Counted from the first letter of the stretch, positions 10,270 through 25,018 are shown. The stretch: 64,000 nucleotides of DNA from Aquarana catesbeiana (GCF_042186555.1 NC_133326.1:439878147-439942146); one strand, 5' to 3'. Notes: a model not told the origin generated them from the sequence alone. Numbers and translations are program-made.

Positions 10270-11499
10270 AGGGCAGTGCCACACAAATCCACAGGTGGTA
10301 GCAGGAACAATCTCTGCATAACAATAGGGCATCCTTTTAGTTAACATGCTAATCAGAGGTGTAACCCACAGCTGAGTTTAGCAGTTTTGATTTTTGACAA
10401 AAAAAGGAGAGTGTTTGGGAATAACAGATCTCTGTGTATTTTTTACCTTCCATTTAAGGAAAATTTTGAAAAAAATAATAAATAGACCAAGCTGGCAATT
10501 AGCTTTAAGCAAAAAGCAATTGTAACTAAGAATCATCAAAGATTTGCATGCTTTGAAACTTCTTGAAAGCAATATGAATCATGGGTTCTATAGCAATGAA
10601 AATATAAGGCATTCTTGTAAAATACAAGACATTGCTTTTGTTTGACTTATCTGTGGACATAAAAATCACCTATGTAAAAGCAAAGTTCCTTTTGTTCAAT
10701 CAACTCTACCACAAATTACTCTTGGAAATCCTATTACTATCTAACCCTAAACATGGCTCAAAATTGTCAGACCAAGAACAAAGATTATTTTCATCTCAAT
10801 GTCTATGTGTATTAAGAAATGTTTCAAAGAAATTGAGTTTCCATCAAGTCGTTTTTGGACCATTCTGTTAAAGTGAATCTGGATACACAATGCCCCAAAC
10901 ACAAGAGCACTGTTCCAATATGCAGTCACAGAAAAGTGCTCCATTTGGAGTTTTACGCACTGATTTTTCTGAAATGGTTGTTAGTGAAACTCATTGTGGC
11001 TCTGGTTGTAGATAATCTGCTTCTCACCTTGGTCAAACTAGGAACCACTTACATGTACTAAAACAAAATAAAGTACTGAGGTTTGACTGAGTTGAAAGCA
11101 TTAAAAGTAGAGTACCGGCCACTCTGATGCTCCTAGTTTCATCTGGAAGATTTAACCCAGTTCCCACATTGCCCAAAACAGGAAGCACTCACTCACCAGC
11201 AATGGAATACAAGAGAGAGCTTTGTTTTGGGTCATGTAAGATGGGACAAAAATATCAATCATTTTCTTTTGGCAGAAGAACAAGAATTGGATTAGAAAAT
11301 ATGAAGCAGCTTACATCCAAGAAGCAAACAGTCATTGTTCTCATGTATTTATCTTCAGGTTCTGTTTAAGCATCCACTTCTCTCTATCTTCCAACTCTTT
11401 ATAAACCAGGTGGTATACACCATTATCCAATCAGTAATCAGTAAGGTTTTATTTTGCTATGCAGAAGGAGGAGCACATTCCAGTGGGCCAAATGAAAAT
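10270..11499 (+). repeat. M9, C start / T end
   Basis: The first part has ACATGGCTC and GGATACAC (C markers). From about 11.2 kb it matches the T unit of the five-monomer repeat (TTACATCC, AGTCATTG), so the higher-order domain begins inside this monomer. Confidence 0.65.
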
Positions 11500-12729
11500 A
11501 GGGCAGTGCCACACAAATCCACAGGTGGTAGCAGGAACAATCTCTGCATAACAATAGGGCATCCTTTTAGTGAACATGCTAATCAGAGGTGTAACCCACA
11601 GCTGAGTTTAGCAGTTTTGATTTTTGACAAAAAAAGGAGAGAGTTTGGGAATAACAGATCTCTGTGTTTTTTTACTTTTCATTTAAGGAAAATTTTGAAA
11701 AAAAGTAATAAATAGACCAAGCTGGCAATTAGCCTTAAGCAAAAAGCAATTGTAACTAAGGATCATCAAAGATTTGCATGCTTTGAAACTTCTTGAAAGC
11801 AATATGAATCATGGGTTCTATAGCAATGAAAATATAAGGCATTCTTGTAAAATACAAGACATTGCTTTTGTTTGACTTATCTGTGGACATAAAAATCACA
11901 TATGTAAAAGCAAATTTCCTTTTGTTCAATCAACTCTACCACAAATTACTCTTTGAAATCCTATTACTATCTAACCCTAAAAACAGCTCAAAATTGTCAG
12001 AACAAGAACAAAGATTATTTTCATCTCAATGTCTATGTGTATTAAGAAATGTTTCAAAGAAATTGAGTTTCCATCAAGTCGTTTTTGGACCATTCTGTTA
12101 TTGTGAATCTGGTTACACAATACCCCAAACAGAAGAGCACTGTTCCAGTATGTAGTCACAGAAAAGTGCTCCATTTGGAGTTTTACGCACTGATTTTTCT
12201 GAAATGGTTGTTAGTGAAACTCATTGTGGCTCTGGTTGTAGATAATCTGCTTCTCACCTTGGTCAAACTAGGAAGCACTTACATGTACTAAAACAAAATA
12301 AAGTACTGAGGTTTCACTGTGTTGAAAGCATTAAAAGTAGAGTACCGGCCACTCTTATGCTCCTAGTTTCATCTGGAAGATTTAACCCAGTTCCCACATT
12401 GCCCAAAACAGGAAGCACTCACTCACCAGCAATGGAATACAAGAGAGAGCTTTGTTTTGGGTCATGTAAGATAGCACAAAAATATCAATCATTTTCTTTT
12501 GGCAGAAGAACAAGAATTGGATTAGAAAATATGAAGCAGCTTACCTCCAAGAAGCAAACAGCCATTGTTCTCATGTATTTATCTTCAGGTTCTGTTTAAG
12601 CATCCACTTCACTCTATCTTCCAACTCTTTATAAACCAGGTGGTATACACCATTATCCAATCAGTAATCAGTAAGGTTTTATTTTGCTATGCAGAAGGAG
12701 GAGCACATTCCAGTGGGCCAAATGAAAAT
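11500..12729 (+). repeat. M10, P unit of 5-mer copy 1
   Basis: P markers are AGAGAGTTTGGG, GTTATTG, TTTCACTG, CTCTTATGC and ATAGCAC. It has one extra base and a G in the A-rich run near 11705 compared with M15 and M20. Confidence 0.85.
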
Positions 12730-13958
12730 AGGGCAGTGCCACACAAATCCACAGGTGGTAGCAGGAACAATCTCTGCATAACAATAGGGCATCCTTTTAG
12801 TGAACATGCTAATCAGAGGTGTAACCCACAGCTGAGTTTAGCAGTTTTGATTTTTGACAAAAAAAGGAGAGTGTTTGGGAATAACAGATCTCTGTGTTTT
12901 TTTACTTTTCATTTAAGGAAAATTTTGAAAAAAATAATAAATAGACCAAGCTGGCAATTAGCCTTAAGCAAAAAGCAATTGTAACTAAGGATCATCAAAG
13001 ATTTGCATGCTTTGAAACTTCTTGAAAGCAATATGAATCATGGGTTCTATAGCAATGAAAATATAAGGCATTCTTCTAAAATACAAGACATTGCTTTTGT
13101 TTGACTTATCTGTGGACATAAAAATCACATATGTAAAAGCAAATTTCCTTTTGTTCAATCAACTCTACCACAAATTACTCTTGGAAATCCTATTACTATC
13201 TAACCCTAAAAACAGCTCAAAATTGTCAGAACAAGAACAAAGATTATTTTCATCTCAATGTCTATGTGTATTAAGAAATGTTTCAAAGAAATTGAGTTTC
13301 CATCAAGTCGTTTTTGGACCATTCTGTTATTGTGAATCTGGTTACACAATACCCCAAACAGAAGAGCACTGTTCCAGTATGTAGTCACAGAAAAGTGCTC
13401 CATTTGGAGTTTTACGCACTGATTTTTCTGAAATGGTTGTTAGTGAAACTCATTGTGGCTCTGGTTGTAGATAATCTGCTTCTCACCTTGGTCAAACTAG
13501 GAAGCACTTACATGTACTAAAACAAAATAAAGTACTGAGGTTTGACTGTGTTGAAAGCATTAAAAGTAGAGTACCGGCCACTCTGATGCTCCTAGTTTCA
13601 TCTGGAAGATTTAACCCAGTTCCCACATTGCCCAAAACAGGAAGCACTCACTCACCAGCAATGGAATACAAGAGAGAGCTTTGTTTTTGTTCATGTAAGA
13701 TGGGACAAAAATATCAATCATTTTCTTTTGGCAGAAGAACAAGAATTGGATTAGAAAATATGAAGCAGCTTACCTCCAAGAAGCAAACAGCCATTGTTCT
13801 CATGTATTTATCTTCAGGTTCTGTTTAAGCATCCACTTCACTCTATCTTCCAACTCTTTATAAACCAGGTGGTATACACCATTATCCAATCAGTAATCAG
13901 TAAGGTTTTATTTTTTTATGCAGAGGGAGGAGCACATTCCAGTGGGCCAAATAAAAAT
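12730..13958 (+). repeat. M11, Q unit of 5-mer copy 1
   Basis: Q markers are GTTATTG and TTTTTGTTCA. Unlike M16 and M21 it has GATCATCAAAG, AAATTTCC and CTCTTGG, and a G-to-C change in the left hairpin arm near 13077. Confidence 0.85.
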
Positions 13959-15187
13959 AGGGCAGTGCCACACAAATCCACAGGTGGTAGCAGCAACAAT
14001 CTCTGCATAACAATAGGGCATCCTTTTAGTGAACATGCTAATCAGAGGTGTAACCCACAGCTGAGTTTAGCAGTTTTGATTTTTGACAAAAAAGGAGAGT
14101 GTTTGGGAATAACAGATCTCTGTGTTTTTTTTACTTTTCATTTAAGGAAAATTTTGAAAAAAATAATAAATAGACCAAGCTGGCAATTAGCCTTAAGCAA
14201 AAAGCAATTGTAACTAAGGATCATGAAAGATTTGCATGCTTTGAAACTTCTTGAAAGCAATATGAATCATGGGTTCTATAGCAATGAAAATATAAGGCAT
14301 TCTTGTAAAATACAAGACATTGCTTTTGTTTGACTTATCTGTGGACATAAAAATCACATATGTAAAAGCAAAGTTCCTTTTGTTCAATCAACTCTACCAC
14401 AAATTACTCTTGGAAATCCTATTACTATCTAACCCTAAACACAGCTCAAAATTGTCAGAACAAGAACAAAGATTATTTTGATCTCAATGTCTATGTGTAT
14501 TAAGAAATGTTTCAAAGAAATTGAGTTTCCATCAAGTCGTTTTTGGACCATTCTGTTAATGTGAATCTGGTTACACAATACCCCAAACACAAGAGCACTG
14601 TTCCAGTATGTAGTCACAGAAAAGTGCTCCATTTGGAGTTTTACGCACTGATTTTTCTGAAATGGTTGTTAGTGAAACTCATTGTGGCTCTGGTTGTAGA
14701 TAATCTGCTTCTCACCTTGGTCAAACTAGGAAGCACTTACATGTACTAAAACAAAATAAAGTACTGAGGTTTAACTGTGTTGAAAGCATTAAAAGTAGAG
14801 TACCGGCCACTCTGATGCTCCTAGTTTCATCTGGAAGATTTAACCCAGTTCCCACATTGCCCAAAACAGGAAGCACTCACTCACCAGCAATGGAATACAA
14901 GAGAGAGCTTTGTTTTGGGTCGTGTAAGATGGGACAAAAATATCAATCATTTTCTTTTGGCAGAAGAACAAGAATTGGATTAGAAAATATGAAGCAGCTT
15001 ACCTCCAAGAAGCAAACAGCCATTGTTCTCATGTATTTATCTTCAGGTTCTGTTTAAGCATCCACTTCACTCTATCTTCCAACTCTTTATAAACCAGGTG
15101 GTATACACCATTATCCAATCAGTAATCAGTAAGGTTTTATTTTTTTATGCAGAGGGAGGAGCACATTCCAGTGGGCCAAATAAAAAT
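13959..15187 (+). repeat. M12, R unit of 5-mer copy 1
   Basis: R markers are AGCAGCAAC, TTTTGATCTC, GTTAATG, TTTAACTG and GTCGTGTAAG. Its A tract is one shorter and its T tract one longer than in M17 and M22. Confidence 0.85.
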
Positions 15188-16415
15188 AGGGCAGTGCCAC
15201 ACAAATCCACAGGTGGTAGCAGGAACAATCTCTGCATAACAATAGGGCATCCTTTTAGTGAACATGCTAATCAGAGGTGTAACCCACAGCTGAGTTTAGC
15301 AGTTTTGATTTTTGACAAAAAAAGGAGAGTGTTTGGGAATAACAGATCTCTGTGGTTTTTTTACTTTTCATTTAAGGAAAATTTTGAAAAAAATAATAAA
15401 TAGACCAAGCTGGCAATTAGCCTTAAGCAAAAAGCAATTGTAACTAAGGATCAAAGATTTGCATGCTTTGAAACTTCTTGAAAGCAATATGAATCATGGG
15501 TTCTATAGCAATGAAAATATAAGGCATTCTTGTAAAATACAAGACATTGCTTTTGTTTGACTTATCTGTGGATATAAAAATCACATATGTAAAAGCAAAG
15601 TTCCTTTTGTTCAATCAACTCTACCACAAATTACTCTTGGAAATCCTATTACTATCTAACCCTAAACACAGCTCAAAATTGTCAGACCAAGAATAAAGAT
15701 TATTTTCATCTCAATGTCTATGTGTATTAAGAAATGTTTCAAAGAAATTGAGTTTCCATCAAGTCGTTTTTGCACCATTCTGTTAAACTGAATCTGGTTA
15801 CACAATACCCTAAACACAAGAGCACTGTTCCAATATGTAGTCACAGAAAAGTGCTCCATTTGGAGTTTTACGCACTGATTTTTCTGAAATGGTTTTTAGT
15901 GAAACTCATTGTGGCTCTGGTTGTAGATAATCTGCTTCTCACCTTGGTCAAACTAGGAAGCACTTACATGTACTAAAACAAAATATAGTACTGAGGTTTG
16001 ACTGAGTTGAAAGCATTAAAAGTAGAGTACCGGCCACTCTGATGCTCCTAGTTTCATCTGGAAGATTTAACCCAGTTCCCACATTGCCCAAAACAGGAAG
16101 CACTCACTCACCAGCAATTGAATACAAGAGAGAGCTTTGTTTTGGGTCATGTAAGATGGGACAAAAATATCAATCATTTTCTTTTGGCAGAAGAACAAGA
16201 ATTGGATTAGAAAATATGAAGCAGCTTACCTCCAAGAAGCAAACAGCCATTGTTCTCATGTATTTATCTTCAGGTTCTGTTTAAGCATCCACTTATCTCT
16301 ATCTCCCAACTCTTTATAAACCAGGTGGTATACACCATTATCCAATCAGTAATCAGTAAGGTTTTTTTTTTGTTATGCAGAGGGAGGAGCACATTCCAGT
16401 GGGCCAAATGAAAAT
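15188..16415 (+). repeat. M13, S unit of 5-mer copy 1
   Basis: S markers are GGATCAAAG (3-bp shorter), GTGGATAT, GAATAAAG, GTTAAACTG, GTTTTTAGTG and CAATTGAATAC, followed by a long T tract near 16362. Confidence 0.85.
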
Positions 16416-17645
16416 AGGGCAGTGCCACACAAATCCACAGGTGGTAGCAGGAACAATCTCTGCAGAACAATAGGGCATCCTTTTAGTGAACATGCTAAGC
16501 AGAGGTGTAACCCACAGCTGAGTTTAGCAGTTTTGATTTTTGACAAAAAAAGGAGAGTGTTTGGGAATAACAGATCTCTGTGTATTTTTTACTTTTCATT
16601 TAAGGAAAATTTTGAAAAAAATAATAAATAGACCAAGCTGGCAATTAGCTTTAAGCAAAAAGCAATTGTAACTAAGGATCATCAAAGATTTGCATGCTTT
16701 GAAACATCCTGAAAGCAATATGAATCATGGGTTCTATATCAATGAAAATATGAGGCATTCTTGTAAAATACAAGACATTGCTTTTGTTTGATTTATCTGT
16801 GGGCATAAAAATCACCTATGTAAAAGCAAAGTTCCTTTTGTTCAATCAACTCTACCACAAATAACTCTTGGAAATCCTATTATTATCTAACCCTAAACAC
16901 AGCTCAAAATTGTCAGACCAAGAACAAAGATTATTTTCAACTCAATGTCTATGTGTATTAAGAAATGTTTCAAAGAAATTGAGTTTCCATCAAGTCGTTT
17001 TTGGACCATTCTGTTAAAGTGAATCTGGTTACACAATACCCCAAACACAAGAGCACTGTTCCAATATGTAGTCACAGAAAAGTGCTCCATTTGGAGTTTT
17101 ACGCTCTGATTTTTCTGAAATGGTTGTTAGTGAAACTCATTGTGGCTCTGGTTGTAGATAATCTGCTTCTCACCTTGGACAAACTAGGAAGCACTTACAT
17201 GTACTAAAACAAAATATAGTACTGAGGTTTTACTGAGTTGAAAGCATTAAAAGTAGAGTACCGGCCACTCTGATGCTCCTAGTTTCATCTGGAAGATTTA
17301 ACCCAGTTCCCACATTGCCCAAAACAGGAAGCACTGGCTCACCAGCAATGGAATACAAGAGAGAGCTTTGTTTTGGGTCATGTAAGATGGGACAAAAATA
17401 TCAATCATTTTCTTTTGGCAGAAGAACAAGAATTGGATTAGAAAATATGAAGCAGCTTACATCCAAGAAGCAAACAGTCATTGTTCTCATGTATTTATCT
17501 TCAGGTTCTGTTTAAGCATCCACTTCTCTCTATCTTCCAACTCTTTATAAACCAGGTGGTATACACCATTATCCAATCAGTAATCAGTAAGGTTTTATTT
17601 TGCTATGCAGAAGGAGGAGCACATTCCAGTGGGCCAAATGAAAAT
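16416..17645 (+). repeat. M14, T unit of 5-mer copy 1
   Basis: T markers are TGCAGAACAAT, GCTAAGCAG, AAACATCCTG, GTGGGCAT, TCAACTCAA, TTGGACAAAC, CACTGGCTC and TTACATCC. Confidence 0.85.
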
Positions 17646-18874
17646 AGGGCAGTGCCACACAAATCCACAGGTGGTAGCAGGAACAATCTCTGCATAACAA
17701 TAGGGCATCCTTTTAGTGAACATGCTAATCAGAGGTGTAACCCACAGCTGAGTTTAGCAGTTTTGATTTTTGACAAAAAAAGGAGAGAGTTTGGGAATAA
17801 CAGATCTCTGTGTTTTTTTACTTTTCATTTAAGGAAAATTTTGAAAAAAATAATAAATAGACCAAGCTGGCAATTAGCCTTGAGCAAAAAGCAATTGTAA
17901 CTAAGGATCATCAAAGATTTGCATGCTTTGAAACTTCTTGAAAGCAATATGAATCATGGGTTCTATAGCAATGAAAATATAAGGCATTCTTGTAAAATAC
18001 AAGACATTGCTTTTGTTTGACTTATCTGTGGACATAAAAATCACATATGTAAAAGCAAATTTCCTTTTGTTCAATCAACTCTACCACAAATTACTCTTTG
18101 AAATCCTATTACTATCTAACCCTAAAAACAGCTCAAAATTGTCAGAACAAGAACAAAGATTATTTTCATCTCAATGTCTATGTGTATTAAGAAATGTTTC
18201 AAAGAAATTGAGTTTCCATCAAGTCGTTTTTGGACCATTCTGTTATTGTGAATCTGGTTACACAATACCCCAAACAGAAGAGCACTGTTCCAGTATGTAG
18301 TCACAGAAAAGTGCTCCATTTGGAGTTTTACGCACTGATTTTTCTGAAATGGTTGTTAGTGAAACTCATTGTGGCTCTGGTTGTAGATAATCTGCTTCTC
18401 ACCTTGGTCAAACTAGGAAGCACTTACATGTACTAAAACAAAATAAAGTACTGAGGTTTCACTGTGTTGAAAGCATTAAAAGTAGAGTACCGGCCACTCT
18501 TATGCTCCTAGTTTCATCTGGAAGATTTAACCCAGTTCCCACATTGCCCAAAACAGGAAGCACTCACTCACCAGCAATGGAATACAAGAGAGAGCTTTGT
18601 TTTGGGTCATGTAAGATAGCACAAAAATATCAATCATTTTCTTTTGGCAGAAGAACAAGAATTGGATTAGAAAATATGAAGCAGCTTACCTCCAAGAAGC
18701 AAACAGCCATTGTTCTCATGTATTTATCTTCAGGTTCTGTTTAAGCATCCACTTCACTCTATCTTCCAACTCTTTATAAACCAGGTGGTATACACCATTA
18801 TCCAATCAGTAATCAGTAAGGTTTTATTTTGCTATGCAGAAGGAGGAGCACATTCCAGTGGGCCAAATGAAAAT
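17646..18874 (+). repeat. M15, P unit of 5-mer copy 2
   Basis: As M10, but with CCTTGAGC instead of CCTTAAGC near 17880, a change it shares with M20 only. Confidence 0.87.
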
Positions 18875-20103
18875 AGGGCAGTGCCACACAAATCCACAGG
18901 TGGTAGCAGGAACAATCTCTGCATAACAATAGGGCATCCTTTTAGTGAACATGCTAATCAGAGGTGTAACCCACAGCTGAGTTTAGCAGTTTTGATTTTT
19001 GACAAAAAAAGGAGAGTGTTTGGGAATAACAGATCTCTGTGTTTTTTTACTTTTCATTTAAGGAAAATTTTGAAAAAAATAATAAATAGACCAAGCTGGC
19101 AATTAGCCTTAAGCAAAAAGCAATTGTAACTAAGGATCATGAAAGATTTGCATGCTTTGAAACTTCTTGAAAGCAATATGAATCATGGGTTCTATAGCAA
19201 TGAAAATATAAGGCATTCTTGTAAAATACAAGACATTGCTTTTGTTTGACTTATCTGTGGACATAAAAATCACATATGTAAAAGCAAAGTTCCTTTTGTT
19301 CAATCAACTCTACCACAAATTACTCTTTGAAATCCTATTACTATCTAACCCTAAAAACAGCTCAAAATTGTCAGAACAAGAACAAAGATTATTTTCATCT
19401 CAATGTCTATGTGTATTAAGAAATGTTTCAAAGAAATTGAGTTTCCATCAAGTCGTTTTTGGACCATTCTGTTATTGTGAATCTGGTTACACAATACCCC
19501 AAACAGAAGAGCACTGTTCCAGTATGTAGTCACAGAAAAGTGCTCCATTTGGAGTTTTACGCACTGATTTTTCTGAAATGGTTGTTAGTGAAACTCATTG
19601 TGGCTCTGGTTGTAGATAATCTGCTTCTCACCTTGGTCAAACTAGGAAGCACTTACATGTACTAAAACAAAATAAAGTACTGAGGTTTGACTGTGTTGAA
19701 AGCATTAAAAGTAGAGTACCGGCCACTCTGATGCTCCTAGTTTCATCTGGAAGATTTAACCCAGTTCCCACATTGCCCAAAACAGGAAGCACTCACTCAC
19801 CAGCAATGGAATACAAGAGAGAGCTTTGTTTTTGTTCATGTAAGATGGGACAAAAATATCAATCATTTTCTTTTGGCAGAAGAACAAGAATTGGATTAGA
19901 AAATATGAAGCAGCTTACCTCCAAGAAGCAAACAGCCATTGTTCTCATGTATTTATCTTCAGGTTCTGTTTAAGCATCCACTTCACTCTATCTTCCAACT
20001 CTTTATAAACCAGGTGGTATACACCATTATCCAATCAGTAATCAGTAAGGTTTTATTTTTTTATGCAGAGGGAGGAGCACATTCCAGTGGGCCAAATAAA
20101 AAT
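18875..20103 (+). repeat. M16, Q unit of 5-mer copy 2
   Basis: Has GATCATGAAAG and CTCTTTG, both shared with M21 and not with M11. Confidence 0.87.
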
Positions 20104-21331
20104 AGGGCAGTGCCACACAAATCCACAGGTGGTAGCAGCAACAATCTCTGCATAACAATAGGGCATCCTTTTAGTGAACATGCTAATCAGAGGTGTAACC
20201 CACAGCTGAGTTTAGCAGTTTTGATTTTTGACAAAAAAAGGAGAGTGTTTGGGAATAACAGATCTCTGTGTTTTTTTACTTTTCATTTAAGGAAAATTTT
20301 GAAAAAAATAATAAATAGACCAAGCTGGCAATTAGCCTTAAGCAAAAAGCAATTGTAACTAAGGATCATGAAAGATTTGCATGCTTTGAAACTTCTTGAA
20401 AGCAATATGAATCATGGGTTCTATAGCAATGAAAATATAAGGCATTCTTGTAAAATACAAGACATTGCTTTTGTTTGACTTATCTGTGGACATAAAAATC
20501 ACATATGTAAAAGCAAAGTTCCTTTTGTTCAATCAACTCTACCACAAATTACTCTTGGAAATCCTATTACTATCTAACCCTAAACACAGCTCAAAATTGT
20601 CAGAACAAGAACAAAGATTATTTTGATCTCAATGTCTATGTGTATTAAGAAATGTTTCAAAGAAATTGAGTTTCCATCAAGTCGTTTTTGGACCATTCTG
20701 TTAATGTGAATCTGGTTACACAATACCCCAAACACAAGAGCACTGTTCCAGTATGTAGTCACAGAAAAGTGCTCCATTTGGAGTTTTACGCACTGATTTT
20801 TCTGAAATGGTTGTTAGTGAAACTCATTGTGGCTCTGGTTGTAGATAATCTGCTTCTCACCTTGGTCAAACTAGGAAGCACTTACATGTACTAAAACAAA
20901 ATAAAGTACTGAGGTTTAACTGTGTTGAAAGCATTAAAAGTAGAGTACCGGCCACTCTGATGCTCCTAGTTTCATCTGGAAGATTTAACCCAGTTCCCAC
21001 ATTGCCCAAAACAGGAAGCACTCACTCACCAGCAATGGAATACAAGAGAGAGCTTTGTTTTGGGTCGTGTAAGATGGGACAAAAATATCAATCATTTTCT
21101 TTTGGCAGAAGAACAAGAATTGGATTAGAAAATATGAAGCAGCTTACCTCCAAGAAGCAAACAGCCATTGTTCTCATGTATTTATCTTCAGGTTCTGTTT
21201 AAGCATCCACTTCACTCTATCTTCCAACTCTTTATAAACCAGGTGGTATACACCATTATCCAATCAGTAATCAGTAAGGTTTTATTTTTTTATGCAGAGG
21301 GAGGAGCACATTCCAGTGGGCAAATTAAAAT
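20104..21331 (+). repeat. M17, R unit of 5-mer copy 2
   Basis: Carries all R markers. It ends with GGGCAAATTAAAATAG in place of GGGCCAAATAAAAATAG, also seen at the end of M22. Confidence 0.87.
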
Positions 21332-22559
21332 AGGGCAGTGCCACACAAATCCACAGGTGGTAGCAGGAACAATCTCTGCATAACAATAGGGCATCCTTTT
21401 AGTGAACATGCTAATCAGAGGTGTAACCCACAGCTGAGTTTAGCAGTTTTGATTTTTGACAAAAAAAGGAGAGTGTTTGGGAATAACAGATCTCTGTGGT
21501 TTTTTTACTTTTCATTTAAGGAAAATTTTGAAAAAAATAATAAATAGACCAAGCTGGCAATTAGCCTTAAGCAAAAAGCAATTGTAACTAAGGATCAAAG
21601 ATTTGCATGCTTTGAAACTTCTTGAAAGCAATATGAATCATGGGTTCTATAGCAATGAAAATATAAGGCATTCTTGTAAAATACAAGACATTGCTTTTGT
21701 TTGACTTATCTGTGGATATAAAAATCACATATGTAAAAGCAAAGTTCCTTTTGTTCAATCAACTCTACCACAAATTACTCTTGGAAATCCTATTACTATC
21801 TAACCCTAAACACAGCTCAAAATTGTCAGACCAAGAATAAAGATTATTTTCATCTCAATGTCTATGTGTATTAAGAAATGTTTCAAAGAAATTGAGTTTC
21901 CATCAAGTCGTTTTTGCACCATTCTGTTAAACTGAATCTGGTTACACAATACCCTAAACACAAGAGCACTGTTCCAATATGTAGTCACAGAAAAGTGCTC
22001 CATTTGGAGTTTTACGCACTGATTTTTCTGAAATGGTTTTTAGTGAAACTCATTGTGGCTCTGGTTGTAGATAATCTGCTTCTCACCTTGGTCAAACTAG
22101 GAAGCACTTACATGTACTAAAACAAAATATAGTACTGAGGTTTGACTGAGTTGAAAGCATTAAAAGTAGAGTACCGGCCACTCTGATGCTCCTAGTTTCA
22201 TCTGGAAGATTTAACCCAGTTCCCACATTGCCCAAAACAGGAAGCACTCACTCACCAGCAATTGAATACAAGAGAGAGCTTTGTTTTGGGTCATGTAAGA
22301 TGGGACAAAAATATCAATCATTTTCTTTTGGCAGAAGAACAAGAATTGGATTAGAAAATATGAAGCAGCTTACCTCCAAGAAGCAAACAGCCATTGTTCT
22401 CATGTATTTATCTTCAGGTTCTGTTTAAGCATCCACTTATCTCTATCTCCCAACTCTTTATAAACCAGGTGGTATACACCATTATCCAATCAGTAATCAG
22501 TAAGGTTTTTTTTTTGTTATGCAGAGGGAGGAGCACATTCCAGTGGGCCAAATGAAAAT
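21332..22559 (+). repeat. M18, S unit of 5-mer copy 2
   Basis: Matches M13 at every S marker checked, including the plus-strand frame altered by GTTTTTAGTG. Confidence 0.87.
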
Positions 22560-23789
22560 AGGGCAGTGCCACACAAATCCACAGGTGGTAGCAGGAACAA
22601 TCTCTGCAGAACAATAGGGCATCCTTTTAGTGAACATGCTAAGCAGAGGTGTAACCCACAGCTGAGTTTAGCAGTTTTGATTTTTGACAAAAAAAGGAGA
22701 GTGTTTGGGAATAACAGATCTCTGTGTATTTTTTACTTTTCATTTAAGGAAAATTTTGAAAAAAATAATAAATAGACCAAGCTGGCAATTAGCTTTAAGC
22801 AAAAAGCAATTGTAACTAAGGATCATCAAAGATTTGCATGCTTTGAAACATCCTGAAAGCAATATGAATCATGGGTTCTATATCAATGAAAATATGAGGC
22901 ATTCTTGTAAAATACAAGACATTGCTTTTGTTTGATTTATCTGTGGGCATAAAAATCACCTATGTAAAAGCAAAGTTCCTTTTGTTCAATCAACTCTACC
23001 ACAAATAACTCTTGGAAATCCTATTATTATCTAACCCTAAACACAGCTCAAAATTGTCAGACCAAGAACAAAGATTATTTTCAACTCAATGTCTATGTGT
23101 ATTAAGAAATGTTTCAAAGAAATTGAGTTTCCATCAAGTCGTTTTTGGACCATTCTGTTAAAGTGAATCTGGTTACACAATACCCCAAACACAAGAGCAC
23201 TGTTCCAATATGTAGTCACAGAAAAGTGCTCCATTTGGAGTTTTACGCTCTGATTTTTCTGAAATGGTTGTTAGTGAAACTCATTGTGGCTCTGGTTGTA
23301 GATAATCTGCTTCTCACCTTGGACAAACTAGGAAGCACTTACATGTACTAAAACAAAATATAGTACTGAGGTTTTACTGAGTTGAAAGCATTAAAAGTAG
23401 AGTACCGGCCACTCTGATGCTCCTAGTTTCATCTGGAAGATTTAACCCAGTTCCCACATTGCCCAAAACAGGAAGCACTGGCTCACCAGCAATGGAATAC
23501 AAGAGAGAGCTTTGTTTTGGGTCATGTAAGATGGGACAAAAATATCAATCATTTTCTTTTGGCAGAAGAACAAGAATTGGATTAGAAAATATGAAGCAGC
23601 TTACATCCAAGAAGCAAACAGTCATTGTTCTCATGTATTTATCTTCAGGTTCTGTTTAAGCATCCACTTCTCTCTATCTTCCAACTCTTTATAAACCAGG
23701 TGGTATACACCATTATCCAATCAGTAATCAGTAAGGTTTTATTTTGCTATGCAGAAGGAGGAGCACATTCCAGTGGGCCAAATGAAAAT
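22560..23789 (+). repeat. M19, T unit of 5-mer copy 2
   Basis: Matches M14 at all T markers. It is the last complete T unit in the window. Confidence 0.87.
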
Positions 23790-25018
23790 AGGGCAGTGCC
23801 ACACAAATCCACAGGTGGTAGCAGGAACAATCTCTGCATAACAATAGGGCATCCTTTTAGTGAACATGCTAATCAGAGGTGTAACCCACAGCTGAGTTTA
23901 GCAGTTTTGATTTTTGACAAAAAAAGGAGAGAGTTTGGGAATAACAGATCTCTGTGTTTTTTTACTTTTCATTTAAGGAAAATTTTGAAAAAAATAATAA
24001 ATAGACCAAGCTGGCAATTAGCCTTGAGCAAAAAGCAATTGTAACTAAGGATCATCAAAGATTTGCATGCTTTGAAACTTCTTGAAAGCAATATGAATCA
24101 TGGGTTCTATAGCAATGAAAATATAAGGCATTCTTGTAAAATACAAGACATTGCTTTTGTTTGACTTATCTGTGGACATAAAAATCACATATGTAAAAGC
24201 AAATTTCCTTTTGTTCAATCAACTCTACCACAAATTACTCTTTGAAATCCTATTACTATCTAACCCTAAAAACAGCTCAAAATTGTCAGAACAAGAACAA
24301 AGATTATTTTCATCTCAATGTCTATGTGTATTAAGAAATGTTTCAAAGAAATTGAGTTTCCATCAAGTCGTTTTTGGACCATTCTGTTATTGTGAATCTG
24401 GTTACACAATACCCCAAACAGAAGAGCACTGTTCCAGTATGTAGTCACAGAAAAGTGCTCCATTTGGAGTTTTACGCACTGATTTTTCTGAAATGGTTGT
24501 TAGTGAAACTCATTGTGGCTCTGGTTGTAGATAATCTGCTTCTCACCTTGGTCAAACTAGGAAGCACTTACATGTACTAAAACAAAATAAAGTACTGAGG
24601 TTTCACTGTGTTGAAAGCATTAAAAGTAGAGTACCGGCCACTCTTATGCTCCTAGTTTCATCTGGAAGATTTAACCCAGTTCCCACATTGCCCAAAACAG
24701 GAAGCACTCACTCACCAGCAATGGAATACAAGAGAGAGCTTTGTTTTGGGTCATGTAAGATAGCACAAAAATATCAATCATTTTCTTTTGGCAGAAGAAC
24801 AAGAATTGGATTAGAAAATATGAAGCAGCTTACCTCCAAGAAGCAAACAGCCATTGTTCTCATGTATTTATCTTCAGGTTCTGTTTAAGCATCCACTTCA
24901 CTCTATCTTCCAACTCTTTATAAACCAGGTGGTATACACCATTATCCAATCAGTAATCAGTAAGGTTTTATTTTGCTATGCAGAAGGAGGAGCACATTCC
25001 AGTGGGCCAAATGAAAAT
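23790..25018 (+). repeat. M20, P unit of 5-mer copy 3
   Basis: Lies exactly 6,144 bp after M15, with the private CCTTGAGC change of M15 retained. Confidence 0.87.

Larger units (their letters stand above)
1..11200 (+). repeat. Mosaic domain of diverged monomers M1-M9
   Basis: Here the monomers do not follow a regular higher-order order. M1 and M2 carry D-type markers, M3 starts E-like and ends T-like, M4 resembles R then P, M5 is A-like, M6 is B-like, M7 and M8 are C-like, and M9 ends T-like. Copies differ from each other more than in the two later domains. Boundaries are approximate because neighbouring monomers switch type internally. Confidence 0.7.
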